64,000 bases of DNA, taken from JAWKWH01 sp963669415 (GTDB lineage Bacteria > Pseudomonadota > Alphaproteobacteria > Rhizobiales > Rhizobiaceae). The stretch covers positions 1,550,001-1,614,000 of the forward strand of contig CAXXPS010000002.1 of assembly GCA_963669415.2 (NCBI GenBank). The letters are read 5' to 3'. The notes beneath the pieces were generated by a model. The model had not been told where the DNA came from and did no database searches. It saw nothing but the letters and a program-made list of their open reading frames with translations. The first letter of the stretch is position 1. The number at the start of each line of letters is the position of its first letter. Both the position numbers and the translations under genes were made by a program. Of the stretch, positions 9,901 through 17,373 are shown one piece after another.

Positions 9901-10431
9901 ATCGCGCGTGTTTTGGGCCTCGAATTGAAGTTGAAATCACTGCCAGGCAAAGGAACGGTGATTGGAGTCCTTGTTGAAGTCGCCGATCATGCCGAATTGG
10001 ACCAGATACCCGCAACTGTTGTGCCGATGGCGGCAGAAAGTTCGTTACGAGGATTATCGGTGCTGTGCGTAGACAACGACCCAAGAATTATCAGCGGGAT
10101 GCGGGAATTGCTTGAAAGTTGGGATTGTGCAGTGAGCAGTGCATCAAACAGCAAAGAAGTGGGTCTGCTTTGCGATGATCCTGAATTTCACCCGATGGCC
10201 ATTTTGGCTGATTACCATCTGGACAATGAAAGCGGGCTGGACATTGTCGAGATGCTAAGAGCCAAATTTGGCGATGAACTTACATGCTGCCTTGTAACGG
10301 CGGATCGTTCTCTGGAACTTCGCGAAATTGCCGAAAATCGCAACATTCATCTGTTCCACAAGCCATTGAAACCGGCGGCACTAAGGCTGTTCCTGTCACG
10401 GCAGCGAACGGTGGCGACCGCAGCGGAATAG
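6934..10431 (+). CDS. Hybrid sensor histidine kinase with sodium/solute-symporter input domain
   Basis: A 1165-residue protein. Residues 1 to about 510 form a polytopic sodium/solute symporter (SSS)-like domain. A PAS domain follows near 640-755, then a coiled coil (VNETLEQRVVDRTAELTRVNQ). The HisKA domain has phospho-acceptor H809 in AAAGHDILQPLNA. The ATPase domain shows the N box (NLVSNAIKYTNSG) and G box (DSGIGIP). A C-terminal receiver domain has D1093 (LADYHLD). This is the architecture of the CrbS/ErcS'/MxtR group, which in other bacteria controls acetate and short-chain metabolism. TTG 6934 is the start. The NarL-type regulator at 10493-11155 (opposite strand) is the likely partner. 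Confidence 0.92.
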   Translation: MQGWIVVILALAYVSLLFAIASFGDRWANRGKSKSSRPFIYALSLAIYCTSWTFFGSVGMATERGIEYVIIFVGPILVFLFGHPLLLRVIRLAKAEKITSVADFLAARYGKSFAVASIAAVIATIGTVPYIALQLKAIAGSLQLMTAHYNADLPDIGAFTGDISLMIAMLLALFSVLFGTRHADATEHQDGLILAVAVESVVKLAAFLAVGLVILFAFTGQPGALVAEIKESAAVQAAAGYRPSVATWIVLTLISGLGILLLPRQFYVTVVENRSERELRTASWLFPLYLVLINLFVLPIAFTGMVVLGDQTSADLYVLALPLDAGRDTIAIIAFIGGLSAATAMVIVASVALSIMISNDLVIPLFLRRFVGPEPKDGEDWSKTILNIRRAAIFLVLLAAYLYFKETENNTRLASIGLLSFAAIAQFGPAFIGALIWRGANARGAIFGMSAGILVWAYTLLLPTLAPNLGGIVENGLFGFDSLRPQALFGVSAEPLNHGVMWSLGINSICFVLGSLSRIATPLERIQAAIFVPRDPGPTPIHRRFRSAVTVDDLKDAISRYLGVERTERSFRAFASEEGRRIRGNDQADSKVIRFSEQLLTSAVGSSSARLILSLLFKRQAADPKDTYRLLDDASEALQHNRDLLQIALDQMEQGITVFDADFRLTCWNRRFRRLFDLPESMGTIGLPLTAIIGHLIERGDLEEHDENRSLEQLATFGQSWQVSLKTSGRIIDIRSNPMPDGGIVTTYTDVTARVKADIELKQVNETLEQRVVDRTAELTRVNQELAQAQEIAEEANLGKTRFLAAAGHDILQPLNAARLYCSSLIERNPNSRDAGAAGNIDSALESVETILVAVLDISRLDTGAMRPKETVFRLDELLRQVANDFAPMSQEKDLILKMVPSSIVVKTDRNLLRRLLQNLVSNAIKYTNSGRILVGVRRRGSLAEIQVFDSGIGIPTDQLKKVFREFERLDEGARTAEGLGLGLSIVDRIARVLGLELKLKSLPGKGTVIGVLVEVADHAELDQIPATVVPMAAESSLRGLSVLCVDNDPRIISGMRELLESWDCAVSSASNSKEVGLLCDDPEFHPMAILADYHLDNESGLDIVEMLRAKFGDELTCCLVTADRSLELREIAENRNIHLFHKPLKPAALRLFLSRQRTVATAAE

Positions 10432-10492
10432 AACCGCGGTTACATCCTCGGATCTGCAAGCGGATGAACAGTGCAACTTCTTCCAAAACCAA

Positions 10493-11155
10493 TCAAGGTT
10501 GGATTGTCAGTTCCGCGTCAGGTCCAATTTTTGATAATTGAATAACGGCTTGTGTCCTGCTGTCGACACCGAGTTTTTGCAATACTGCCGACACATGCGC
10601 TTTGATCGTCGCTTCCGATACACCGAGCTCATAGGCAATCTGCTTGTTGAGCAATCCTTCGGCCAGCATGCTCAAAACCCGGGTTTGCTGCGGGGTGAGA
10701 GCCTGCAATCTCTTGATCAGGTCTGAAATTTCAGGGTCACCTTCGGTTCCGAGATCGGTCTGGTCCGGTACACAGACCCCGCCCGCAAGCACTTTTTCGA
10801 TCCCGTTTCTGATTTCGTCGAGGCTAGCTGATTTGGACAAAAACCCGGATGCTCCAAGTTCCAATGACCGCCTGATCACCTCCCCGCTGTCGCTTGCGGT
10901 GACGACAATTACCGGCACGTCAGGTGCAATACCGCGAAGTGATATCAGACCGGACAGACCGCTGGTTCCAGGCATCCGAAGATCAAGCAGGATCAGATCC
11001 AGCTCTCTGTTTTCCATCAACGTTTGCTTCGCCTGCTCGAAATCGCCCGCCTCAACAATTTCCGGCTTCTCGCCAATGCCGGAAAGCGCTTCGCGAAGAG
11101 CGCCCCTGAACAAGGGATGATCATCTGCGATCAAGATGACGGGATTGCCTGCCAC
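10493..11155 (-). CDS. NarL/FixJ-family response regulator
   Basis: A 220-residue two-domain regulator. The receiver domain (about 5-125) has the acidic pair DD (11-12), phospho-acceptor D58 in LILLDLRMPG, the Thr of VVTAS and the Lys of LSKSA. The C-terminal LuxR-type helix-turn-helix (about 145-212) reads LTPQQTRVLSMLAEG, then EATIKAHVSAVLQKL. It is convergent with the symporter-type histidine kinase, 61 bases apart. That pairing matches CrbS/CrbR-like systems; partnership is inferred. Likely targets are the symporter and thioesterase genes just upstream of it. Confidence 0.93.
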   Translation of the reverse strand: MAGNPVILIADDHPLFRGALREALSGIGEKPEIVEAGDFEQAKQTLMENRELDLILLDLRMPGTSGLSGLISLRGIAPDVPVIVVTASDSGEVIRRSLELGASGFLSKSASLDEIRNGIEKVLAGGVCVPDQTDLGTEGDPEISDLIKRLQALTPQQTRVLSMLAEGLLNKQIAYELGVSEATIKAHVSAVLQKLGVDSRTQAVIQLSKIGPDAELTIQP

Positions 11156-11398
11156 AACATTCTCCCCAAAAACGCACAGCCGCGTCCACTGCTGGTGCCA
11201 ATTATGTTGCTTACATCAACAATTACAAGCCGCTGTTGAATTTTGCACCTTATCAGCTGAGAGCCAGCAAACCAATTCAGCCAGGATTTGTTGAGATCTG
11301 CCGACTGCAGGAAGAAAACTGGCGCAATAGTCACCTTGAACAAAATTGGCCATGAGTAATGGCTTTACGTACGCGTTCAATCGACTAATGAATTGGGC

Positions 11399-13033
11399 AT
11401 GACCAGCCACAGAAGTCGCCCGCGCGGTGTAACCAGAGCCACGGAACCAGTCGCTTACAGTATTTTGGTCATGATTGGGCTCGGTGTGGTTTGTGTCGCG
11501 TTGAACAAAATCGGATTGCCGGGACAGTATCTGACCTGGGGCACTTTTCTGGTCGTGCTTGCGCTGACCTTAACAACCGCAAATACGGAATGGCCAACAC
11601 GTGTTACCGGATATACAACAGCAGGCCGCTCGGTCTCCGCTCCAAACGCGGCAACCGTTCAGCTGATGGCAATCTCGCCCGCAGGGCTGTTGGCAGCGTA
11701 TTTGGCGGCATCCGAGCTTCGAGATTTTAACCTGTTACTCGTGTTGGCCGGCGCCGGATTGGCCATCGGATTTTCTGCAATCGTGATAGGGATGCGCCTC
11801 AACCGGTCTGGCGCACATAATATTCCGGATTTTCTGTCTGGCAGGTTTCAGTCCCGGCTTATTGGAATTCTGGTGGCGGCAGCGGCAGCCATTCCCTTGT
11901 TTTTGTTGTTGTGCGGGCAATCAATTGCATTCGGAATGGCGGTAGGCCCCGAACTGGGATTTTCGACGAGAACCGGAACATTTCTCTGTTTGGCGTTAGC
12001 GTTTTTGCTGGTGTGTTTCTCTGGAATGGAAGGGATCTTGAGGGCAAGCGCGAGCTGTTGTGCAATCATGCTGGTTTCAGGAATGTCAGTTTATTTTTTT
12101 CCTGTTGCGGTTCAGCTCGGAGCGGAGGCGAGTTCACAGCCTCAGGCAATCGAGGTGTTGAGTTCGATAGCGTCAGCCGCAATTCCAATATTTGGAGAAA
12201 ATTTCCCGGCTGGTTCGGAACGTTCAACCGTCATTGCATATTCGATCTGCGTTGCGATTGGACTTGCATTGACACCAGTGTTTGCGCTTTCGGCGCCGGC
12301 AATGCGATCCGGGTACTCTGTGGGCCGTGCCGGCCTCGCCTCGATCGTGTTGATAGGTGCATTTGCCGCGCTGCTGTCCGGGGTGGGGGGAGTCGAGATG
12401 GCCCGTTCGGACAACGGTATTGTCGGGATCCAGCTGTTCGCCATGTTCCCGGTCATTGCAATCGCTTCCACCATACCCGTCACATCTGCAATTCTTCTTT
12501 TTGGCCTATCCGGCCTGATGACACACATTTTGTTGGGAGCTACGGCGCGACGGATGGTACCTGAAAACGCAAGTCTTCTCTCTCAAAGGCTGGTGATCGC
12601 GATCCTTTCTGTCGGAGCAGGCTGGTCGATATCGGAATGGGATTCTGTGTTTTCGGAATTCGCTGTTCCTGCCCTTGCGGTCACTTTGGCGGCGGTTTTG
12701 CCGGTTTGTATTGCAGGAATGTGGTGGCGCCGGTGTACTTCGCTTGCCGCATTAACCGGAATAATTGCGGGCGCAGCGACGGCAATTGCGCTCATTGGGG
12801 CTGAGCAAGGATATCTGGATCCGAGCGTCATGGTCAGCGGCCCGAACCCAGTATTCGATTTACTGTTGAGCCGCCCGGCCTGGCAGGCTGGTGCAATAGG
12901 TGTGTTGTTTGGCTCCGTAACAATATTTGCGTTCAATTTTGTCCCGCAAAAGCAAAACGAGAAGTCGATCGAATTTGTTCAGAGCATCCAGACGGAAGAC
13001 GGCACTCCCGTGCTCAATCAGCATGCGCTTTGA
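11399..13033 (+). CDS. Sodium/solute symporter family transporter
   Basis: A roughly 544-residue membrane protein with about 13 hydrophobic segments. The segment NTEWPTRVTGYTTAGRSVSAPNAATVQLMAISPAGLLAA is arranged like the SSS family entry (GRxVxxxxxxxA...). The family takes up acetate, pyruvate, proline and other small solutes with sodium; the sequence does not say which. A TTG at 11393 is an alternative start two codons upstream. The gene diverges from the response regulator across about 240 bases, so it is a natural regulatory target. The downstream thioesterase gene starts within 20 bases of the stop. Confidence 0.8.
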   Translation: MTSHRSRPRGVTRATEPVAYSILVMIGLGVVCVALNKIGLPGQYLTWGTFLVVLALTLTTANTEWPTRVTGYTTAGRSVSAPNAATVQLMAISPAGLLAAYLAASELRDFNLLLVLAGAGLAIGFSAIVIGMRLNRSGAHNIPDFLSGRFQSRLIGILVAAAAAIPLFLLLCGQSIAFGMAVGPELGFSTRTGTFLCLALAFLLVCFSGMEGILRASASCCAIMLVSGMSVYFFPVAVQLGAEASSQPQAIEVLSSIASAAIPIFGENFPAGSERSTVIAYSICVAIGLALTPVFALSAPAMRSGYSVGRAGLASIVLIGAFAALLSGVGGVEMARSDNGIVGIQLFAMFPVIAIASTIPVTSAILLFGLSGLMTHILLGATARRMVPENASLLSQRLVIAILSVGAGWSISEWDSVFSEFAVPALAVTLAAVLPVCIAGMWWRRCTSLAALTGIIAGAATAIALIGAEQGYLDPSVMVSGPNPVFDLLLSRPAWQAGAIGVLFGSVTIFAFNFVPQKQNEKSIEFVQSIQTEDGTPVLNQHAL

Positions 13034-13052
13034 CGATTGGTCTGACCATCAG

Positions 13053-13892
13053 ATGAGCGAATCCGTAATGTCCCATTTGAATGAAATCTCCCGGTCTTTC
13101 GTAAATACTTGGGAGTGCGACGAGAACGATCATTTGAATGTCCAATTTTACCTGAAGCGATTTGACGAGGCGGCACGTGTCATCTTGACGTTATCGGCAA
13201 ACACGGCGGTCCCTATCGGGCTTCCGCAAACCCGCCATGTCAGATTTCATCGCGAACTGCGGCCCGGTGCGATGATCCAACTCAAGACAGCCAGGATCAA
13301 TGAGGGCAAATTCAAGGGTTGGCTCATCCATCGGCTCGAGGATGTCGGGAGCGAACGATTGTCGGCCACTGCGATTGAGCGATTCGATGATGAAATTCAC
13401 ATTCCGGAATTTTGGAATGCTGATATTCAAGACGCACTTCCGCGCGGGCTGCCGGACGATGATCTGATACCGGAAATGCCTCAATCCATAATTGATGCCG
13501 GCGGAATAAACTCAAACCGCAGTATAGTGTCCCCCTTCGAGTGCGATGTCTCAGGTCACATGACCCAGCAGTTCTACATCGCCCGTTTTACGGACGCAGC
13601 ACCGCATGTCTGGGAAACACTGGGCATTGGGGAACATTGGCTGTCGCAACGCAATTTGGGACGGGCTGCAGTTGAAATGAAGCTCACCCATCATCAGCCT
13701 GCAAAATCCGGTGATGTTCTGTTTCTCTACAGCAAAGCCGAGACCGCAGGAGGCAAGACGATGAAGCTGAGGCATGAGTTGGTGCGTCAAACGGATATGG
13801 AACCGGTAGCAAGTGGTGAGGTTTTGGCACTCATCCTTGATCTTGAAACCCGCAAATCCGTTGAACTCCCCACAGATATCATGAAAGGCTGA
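13053..13892 (+). CDS. Tandem hot-dog thioesterase-like protein
   Basis: A 279-residue protein made of two similar halves, each opening with the same block: ECDENDHLNVQFYLKRFDEA near residue 18 and ECDVSGHMTQQFYIARFTDA near residue 165. This is the hot-dog (4-hydroxybenzoyl-CoA/acyl-CoA thioesterase) signature with the acidic residue and H-[LM]-[NT]. Such proteins hydrolyse acyl-CoA thioesters; the substrate is unknown. In-frame ATGs at 13023 (overlapping the symporter stop) and 13068 are alternative starts. Close linkage to the symporter suggests a joint role in taking up and handling an organic acid. Confidence 0.75.
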   Translation: MSESVMSHLNEISRSFVNTWECDENDHLNVQFYLKRFDEAARVILTLSANTAVPIGLPQTRHVRFHRELRPGAMIQLKTARINEGKFKGWLIHRLEDVGSERLSATAIERFDDEIHIPEFWNADIQDALPRGLPDDDLIPEMPQSIIDAGGINSNRSIVSPFECDVSGHMTQQFYIARFTDAAPHVWETLGIGEHWLSQRNLGRAAVEMKLTHHQPAKSGDVLFLYSKAETAGGKTMKLRHELVRQTDMEPVASGEVLALILDLETRKSVELPTDIMKG

Positions 13893-13894
13893 AA

Positions 13895-14323
13895 TCAGGT
13901 GCGGTCTGGCCCATCGAAGTCATTTCCGCCCGGTGACCGATCAAACTCCTCGATCACATCCATGAAACGCCTCATGAACTTTTCCATGAAACCTAGCGTG
14001 CGCTCAAACTCCTCATCACTAGGCAATTGATGGCGCTTCAGCCGATCGTCATTTTCGAGAACGGCAATACGCCCTTCGAGGCCATCCAATGTCCGTTCGA
14101 GTCGATCAATTTCATCCTGAAATGCCGCGCGCTCTTCAGCTGCAAGCCGGCAGACGAGTTGTTCGCCGTGGCTCTTGCAAATCGACATCTCGCCGGTCTG
14201 CGTATCAAGGCGGACGTAACTGTCTCCAGACCGTTCCAGTTGATACCGGCCATCGTCTGCGAATGCATGAACAGGGAACATCAATAGCAATACGAACAAG
14301 TTCATTCTCGGAAGATTCGGCAT
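13895..14323 (-). CDS. Secreted hypothetical protein with coiled coil
   Basis: A 142-residue protein with a clear signal peptide (MPNLPRMNLFVLLLMFPVHAFA, cleavage near FADD). A short beta-rich segment follows with two Cys (CKSHGEQLVC, about residues 49-58) that could form a disulfide, then a helical coiled-coil region (about 64-95, EDEIDRLERTLDGLEGR-like heptads) and an acidic tail. I do not recognise a family. ATG 14323 has GGAGACAAACA before it. It converges on the thioesterase gene with two bases between the stops. Confidence 0.7.
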   Translation of the reverse strand: MPNLPRMNLFVLLLMFPVHAFADDGRYQLERSGDSYVRLDTQTGEMSICKSHGEQLVCRLAAEERAAFQDEIDRLERTLDGLEGRIAVLENDDRLKRHQLPSDEEFERTLGFMEKFMRRFMDVIEEFDRSPGGNDFDGPDRT

Positions 14324-14427
14324 TGTTTGTCTCCATCCCGCCCATGATGCTCTGAATATGCGGTCTAAATTGGACCGGCCTGACTTGTGTCTTTCAAACT
14401 CCCTTCAGGCGCACTATAGCAACCGGC

Positions 14428-14787
14428 ATGACGGAGATGATTTACAAAATATGCAGCCGCGTTCTGTGGGAGGATGCCCAGGCGAAGGGTGTATTCAAGG
14501 GCGCCGAAATCGATCTTAGCGACGGATACATCCATTTTTCGACCACCGATCAAGTCGAGACGACCGCGACGCTGCACTTTTCAGGACAGGCAGACCTGCT
14601 TCTCATCGCTGTCGATTCCGCCCTGCTCGGCGCATCGTTGAAATATGAGCCGTCGCGCGGAGGGGATCTTTTTCCCCACCTGTATGACGATCTATCGATG
14701 AATGCTGTTCTATGGGTCTGTCCGCTACCGCTTGGCGATGAAGGTCAGCACGTCTTGCCAGACTTGAATTCCGGCGTTTCAAAATGA
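14428..14787 (+). CDS. DUF952 domain-containing protein
   Basis: A 119-residue protein matching DUF952: IYKICSRVLWEDA near the start, DLSDGYIHFSTTDQV in the middle, and FPHLYDDLSMNAVLWVCPLPL near the end. The function is not established, although the fold resembles small ADP-ribosyl-handling domains. Its stop overlaps the pyrD start by four bases (ATGA), so the two are translationally coupled. A second ATG at 14437 is possible. Confidence 0.85.
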   Translation: MTEMIYKICSRVLWEDAQAKGVFKGAEIDLSDGYIHFSTTDQVETTATLHFSGQADLLLIAVDSALLGASLKYEPSRGGDLFPHLYDDLSMNAVLWVCPLPLGDEGQHVLPDLNSGVSK

Positions 14788-15863
14788 ATCCGCTATTACG
14801 GGCGTTGCTGTTTTCACTTGAACCCGAAACCGCTCACAAGCTGTCCATACTGGCACTAAAATCCGGTCTACCGCTTTCTCCGCGCCCACAAGCCACTCCG
14901 CTCCTTGAGACAATAGCTGCCGGCCTGAAATTCCCCAATCCGGTCGGAATGGCGGCAGGTTACGACAAGGATGGCAAGGTTCCAGCTCAACTGATCTCAC
15001 TTGGATTTGGATTTGCGGAGGTAGGTTCGGTCACGCCAAAGCCCCAGCCCGGAAACCCTAGACCGAGGATATTCCGGCTCAAGTCCGACGAAGCCGTTAT
15101 CAATCGGCTCGGATTCAACAATGAGGGACATGAAGCCTGTATTGCCCGGCTTGAAGCGAAGGATTTGTCCGGCCGTGTTGTCGGTATCAACATAGGGGCA
15201 AACAAGGAAACCGAAGACAAGGCTACCGATTATGAAGCGGGCATAGATGCATTCGCCCACCTGGCGTCTTACTTTGCGGTGAATGTTTCCTCACCCAACA
15301 CTCCTGGCCTCAGAAATCTTCAATCCCGTGAACACCTTTCACAATTGTTGGCCCGGACCAAAATCCGGCGCGACAACGTGTCCGCCCGAACCGGAAACAA
15401 GGTTCCGGTTTTTCTCAAAATCGCGCCCGACCTCGACGAACAGGAACTTGATGATATCGCCCTGGAAATCGAGGCAAACGGAATTGAAGGTCTGATTGTC
15501 TCCAACACGACGCTCGATCGGGAAGGTCTGACCGAAACGTCAGTTGCAAACCAAAGCGGGGGTCTGTCCGGCAGGCCATTGTTTGAGAAATCAACGACCG
15601 TGCTCGCCAAAATGCGAAAGCGCTGTGGGGCCGGATTGGCAATGATCGGTGTCGGCGGGATAAACTCGCCCGAGACGGCGCTTGAAAAAATCCGGGCGGG
15701 AGCCGACCTGGTTCAACTCTATACCGGCTTCATCTATGGCGGTCCTTCACTTCCAGCCAAAATCGTCAATGGCTTGCAGGACTTCGCCAGCAAGGAAGGC
15801 CTTGACAATATCAGCGAGATTAGAGGGCTGCATTTGGATGCCTGGTCTTCGAAGAAGCATTGA
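14784..15863 (+). CDS. pyrD: Dihydroorotate dehydrogenase (quinone), class 2
   Basis: A 359-residue FMN enzyme oxidising dihydroorotate to orotate in pyrimidine synthesis, with electrons passed to membrane quinone. An N-terminal helical extension (about 1-40, ALLFSLEPETAHKLSILAL) marks class 2. Family blocks: PNPVGMAAGYDKDG, GFGFAEVGSVTPKPQ, NRLGFNNEG, VNVSSPNTPGLRNLQ with the catalytic serine, VSNTTLDREGL, and the C-terminal FMN phosphate segment GVGGI...ADLVQLYTGFIYGGP. It is coupled to DUF952 by a four-base overlap. A repeat element starts 27 bases after its stop. Confidence 0.96.
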   Translation: MNPLLRALLFSLEPETAHKLSILALKSGLPLSPRPQATPLLETIAAGLKFPNPVGMAAGYDKDGKVPAQLISLGFGFAEVGSVTPKPQPGNPRPRIFRLKSDEAVINRLGFNNEGHEACIARLEAKDLSGRVVGINIGANKETEDKATDYEAGIDAFAHLASYFAVNVSSPNTPGLRNLQSREHLSQLLARTKIRRDNVSARTGNKVPVFLKIAPDLDEQELDDIALEIEANGIEGLIVSNTTLDREGLTETSVANQSGGLSGRPLFEKSTTVLAKMRKRCGAGLAMIGVGGINSPETALEKIRAGADLVQLYTGFIYGGPSLPAKIVNGLQDFASKEGLDNISEIRGLHLDAWSSKKH

Positions 15864-15889
15864 CAGCATACCCGACGATCAAGGCTGGG

Positions 15890-16086
15890 CTAGAGCGTAT
15901 TCGGCATAAATGGGAGCGGTTTGATGGCGGGGATTTTTTGGGTCAACGAGGAGAATCCCACAGCGCGATTGTCACATCGTGCGAGGATTTCAACGCAGTT
16001 GGCACGAAAAAGATCGCCAAGCAAGCCAACACCAAGCCGTTGAAATTCATGAATAATCCGCAATCGCTTCAAGCGGACACGCTCTA
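15890..16086. repeat. 197-bp repeat-like element with terminal inverted repeats
   Basis: The segment between pyrD and dcd is bounded by imperfect terminal inverted repeats. The left end reads TAGAGCGTATTCGGC from 15891. The right end, read on the minus strand from 16086, is TAGAGCGTGTCCGC: eight identical bases, then about three of the next five. Inside is a second inverted pair, GATTTCAACG (15986-15995) against CGTTGAAAT (16039-16047). The end sequence resembles the TAGAGC...GCTCTA palindromic repeats common in Rhizobiales intergenic regions. No credible protein is encoded. The right terminal repeat supplies the dcd stop codon. Confidence 0.55.
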
Positions 16087-17181
16087 AGCAGGGCGAAAAT
16101 GTTTCGACAATTTCAGGCCCTGCGCCTGATAGTTTGATCCCCGATCAGAGCCATACAAAATTTTCGGCCGCTCAAGCATATGTTCATAAACCAAGCGACC
16201 GACAATTTGGCCATGATCGAGAATGAACGGAACTTCGTGGCTGCGGACTTCAAGCACAGCGCGGCTTCCGGTTCCACCTGCCGCTGAGTGGCCAAATCCA
16301 GGATCGAAAAATCCGGCATAGTGAACCCGAAATTCGCCGACCAGCGGATCAAATGGTGTCATTTCCGCCGCATAATCCGGCGGAACATGTACCGCTTCGC
16401 GCGACATCAGAATGTAAAATTCGTCGGGATCCAGAACCAGTTCCCGTTTGCCGCGTCCATATAACGGCTCCCAGTAATCCAGAACCGAGTGGGCTTCGGT
16501 TTTGTCGAGATCAACCAAACCGGTGTGGTGCTTGCCACGGTAGCCGATCAGGCCTTCGCCATCGCCGCCGAGGTCGACCGACAAACCGATTCCATTTCCG
16601 GCAATATTGGGATTTTCTGCGGCTACCAGAGTTTCGGTATTGTGGAGCTCAACGAGTTTCTGCTCGTCGAGAATTGCCAAGCCGCGCCTGAAACGAATCT
16701 GAGACAGTCGCGATCCTGTTCTTACGACGATTGGAAAGGTTCGCGGGCTGATTTCAAGATATAACGGCCCGTTATAGCCCGCAGCTATTTTGTCAAACTC
16801 ATGTCCATTGTCGGTCATCAAACGAGTGAAAATGTCCAGTCTTCCGGTGGAGCTTTTCGGATTTGCTGAAGCAGAAATATCCTCTGGCAGTGCCAGTTGC
16901 TCCAGTAGCGGAACAATGTACACGCACCCGGTTTCCAGAACGGCACCGTTGGAAAGGCTGATTTCATGCAGCTTCAGCCGTTCCAGCTTGTCCGCAACTT
17001 TGTTCATGGGCCCTGGCAGAAAACTGGCGCGAACCCGCCAGGCTTTATCACCCAAACGCAGATCGAGGCTGGCAGGTTGAATCTGGCCGGCATCGAGCTC
17101 CCGGTCAGATTTCAACGCGCCACTCTCGAAGAGTTCGGCGATCTGACTATCCCGCAAAATGCCTGTTTTCCGCACTTTCAA
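16084..17181 (-). CDS. dcd: 2'-deoxycytidine 5'-triphosphate deaminase
   Basis: A 365-residue protein of the long alphaproteobacterial Dcd type. It deaminates dCTP to dUTP for thymidylate synthesis. Seen: the N-terminal GILRDSQIAELFESGAL, the trimer/substrate block QPASLDLRLGDKAW, and ASANPKSSTGRLDIFTRLMTD, whose KSSTGR forms the phosphate-binding motif, then SQIRFRRG. The C-terminal half repeats a dUTPase-like fold. Its TAG stop (16084-16086) lies inside the terminal repeat of the element separating it from pyrD. It diverges from metZ. Confidence 0.93.
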   Translation of the reverse strand: MKVRKTGILRDSQIAELFESGALKSDRELDAGQIQPASLDLRLGDKAWRVRASFLPGPMNKVADKLERLKLHEISLSNGAVLETGCVYIVPLLEQLALPEDISASANPKSSTGRLDIFTRLMTDNGHEFDKIAAGYNGPLYLEISPRTFPIVVRTGSRLSQIRFRRGLAILDEQKLVELHNTETLVAAENPNIAGNGIGLSVDLGGDGEGLIGYRGKHHTGLVDLDKTEAHSVLDYWEPLYGRGKRELVLDPDEFYILMSREAVHVPPDYAAEMTPFDPLVGEFRVHYAGFFDPGFGHSAAGGTGSRAVLEVRSHEVPFILDHGQIVGRLVYEHMLERPKILYGSDRGSNYQAQGLKLSKHFRPA

Positions 17182-17256
17182 GGTCCCTGTTTGCCTTGAC
17201 GTTTAATCAACTCACAGCTTGACGCAAGAACGCGCAAGCTCTATTGAGCGATTATC

Positions 17257-17311
17257 CCGTGGTGATTTGGCCGGCCGGCTTGCAGCCACGTAAAACAATT
17301 CGCTAAAAGGG
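17257..17311 (+). promoter_or_regulatory. SAM-II riboswitch (S-adenosylmethionine) upstream of metZ
   Basis: The stretch carries the SAM-II hallmarks in order: a P1 strand CGTGGT, the conserved GATTTGG, a loop ending GCTTGCAG, the closing P1 strand GCCACG, then TAAAACAATTCGCTAAAAGGG, whose GCTAAAAGGG 3' end is the class signature. Base pairs CGTGGT/GCCACG close the stem (one G-U). SAM-II aptamers sit before methionine genes in Alphaproteobacteria. Here the aptamer is followed within 11 bases by a terminator hairpin, then metZ. Confidence 0.9.
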
Positions 17312-17321
17312 CCGATGTCGG

Positions 17322-17353
17322 ACCGGTTAGCGAAACTTCGCGGCCGGTTTTTT
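17322..17353 (+). terminator. Rho-independent terminator in the metZ leader
   Basis: Stem ACCGG / CCGGT with a second helix GCGA / TCGC, then six T (17348-17353). It lies between the SAM-II aptamer and the metZ ribosome binding site (AAGGAG, 17361-17366), so it is a conditional leader terminator. Its 5' side TTAGCGAA (17327-17334) is perfectly complementary to TTCGCTAA (17299-17306) in the aptamer, offering an antiterminator pairing. Confidence 0.75.
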
Positions 17354-17373
17354 GTTGCTCAAGGAGTCATTCG

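Noticed and set aside
13023..13067. Exact start of the thioesterase gene
   Set aside because: ATGs at 13023, 13053 and 13068 are all possible and none has a clear ribosome binding site; 13053 was chosen without strong evidence.
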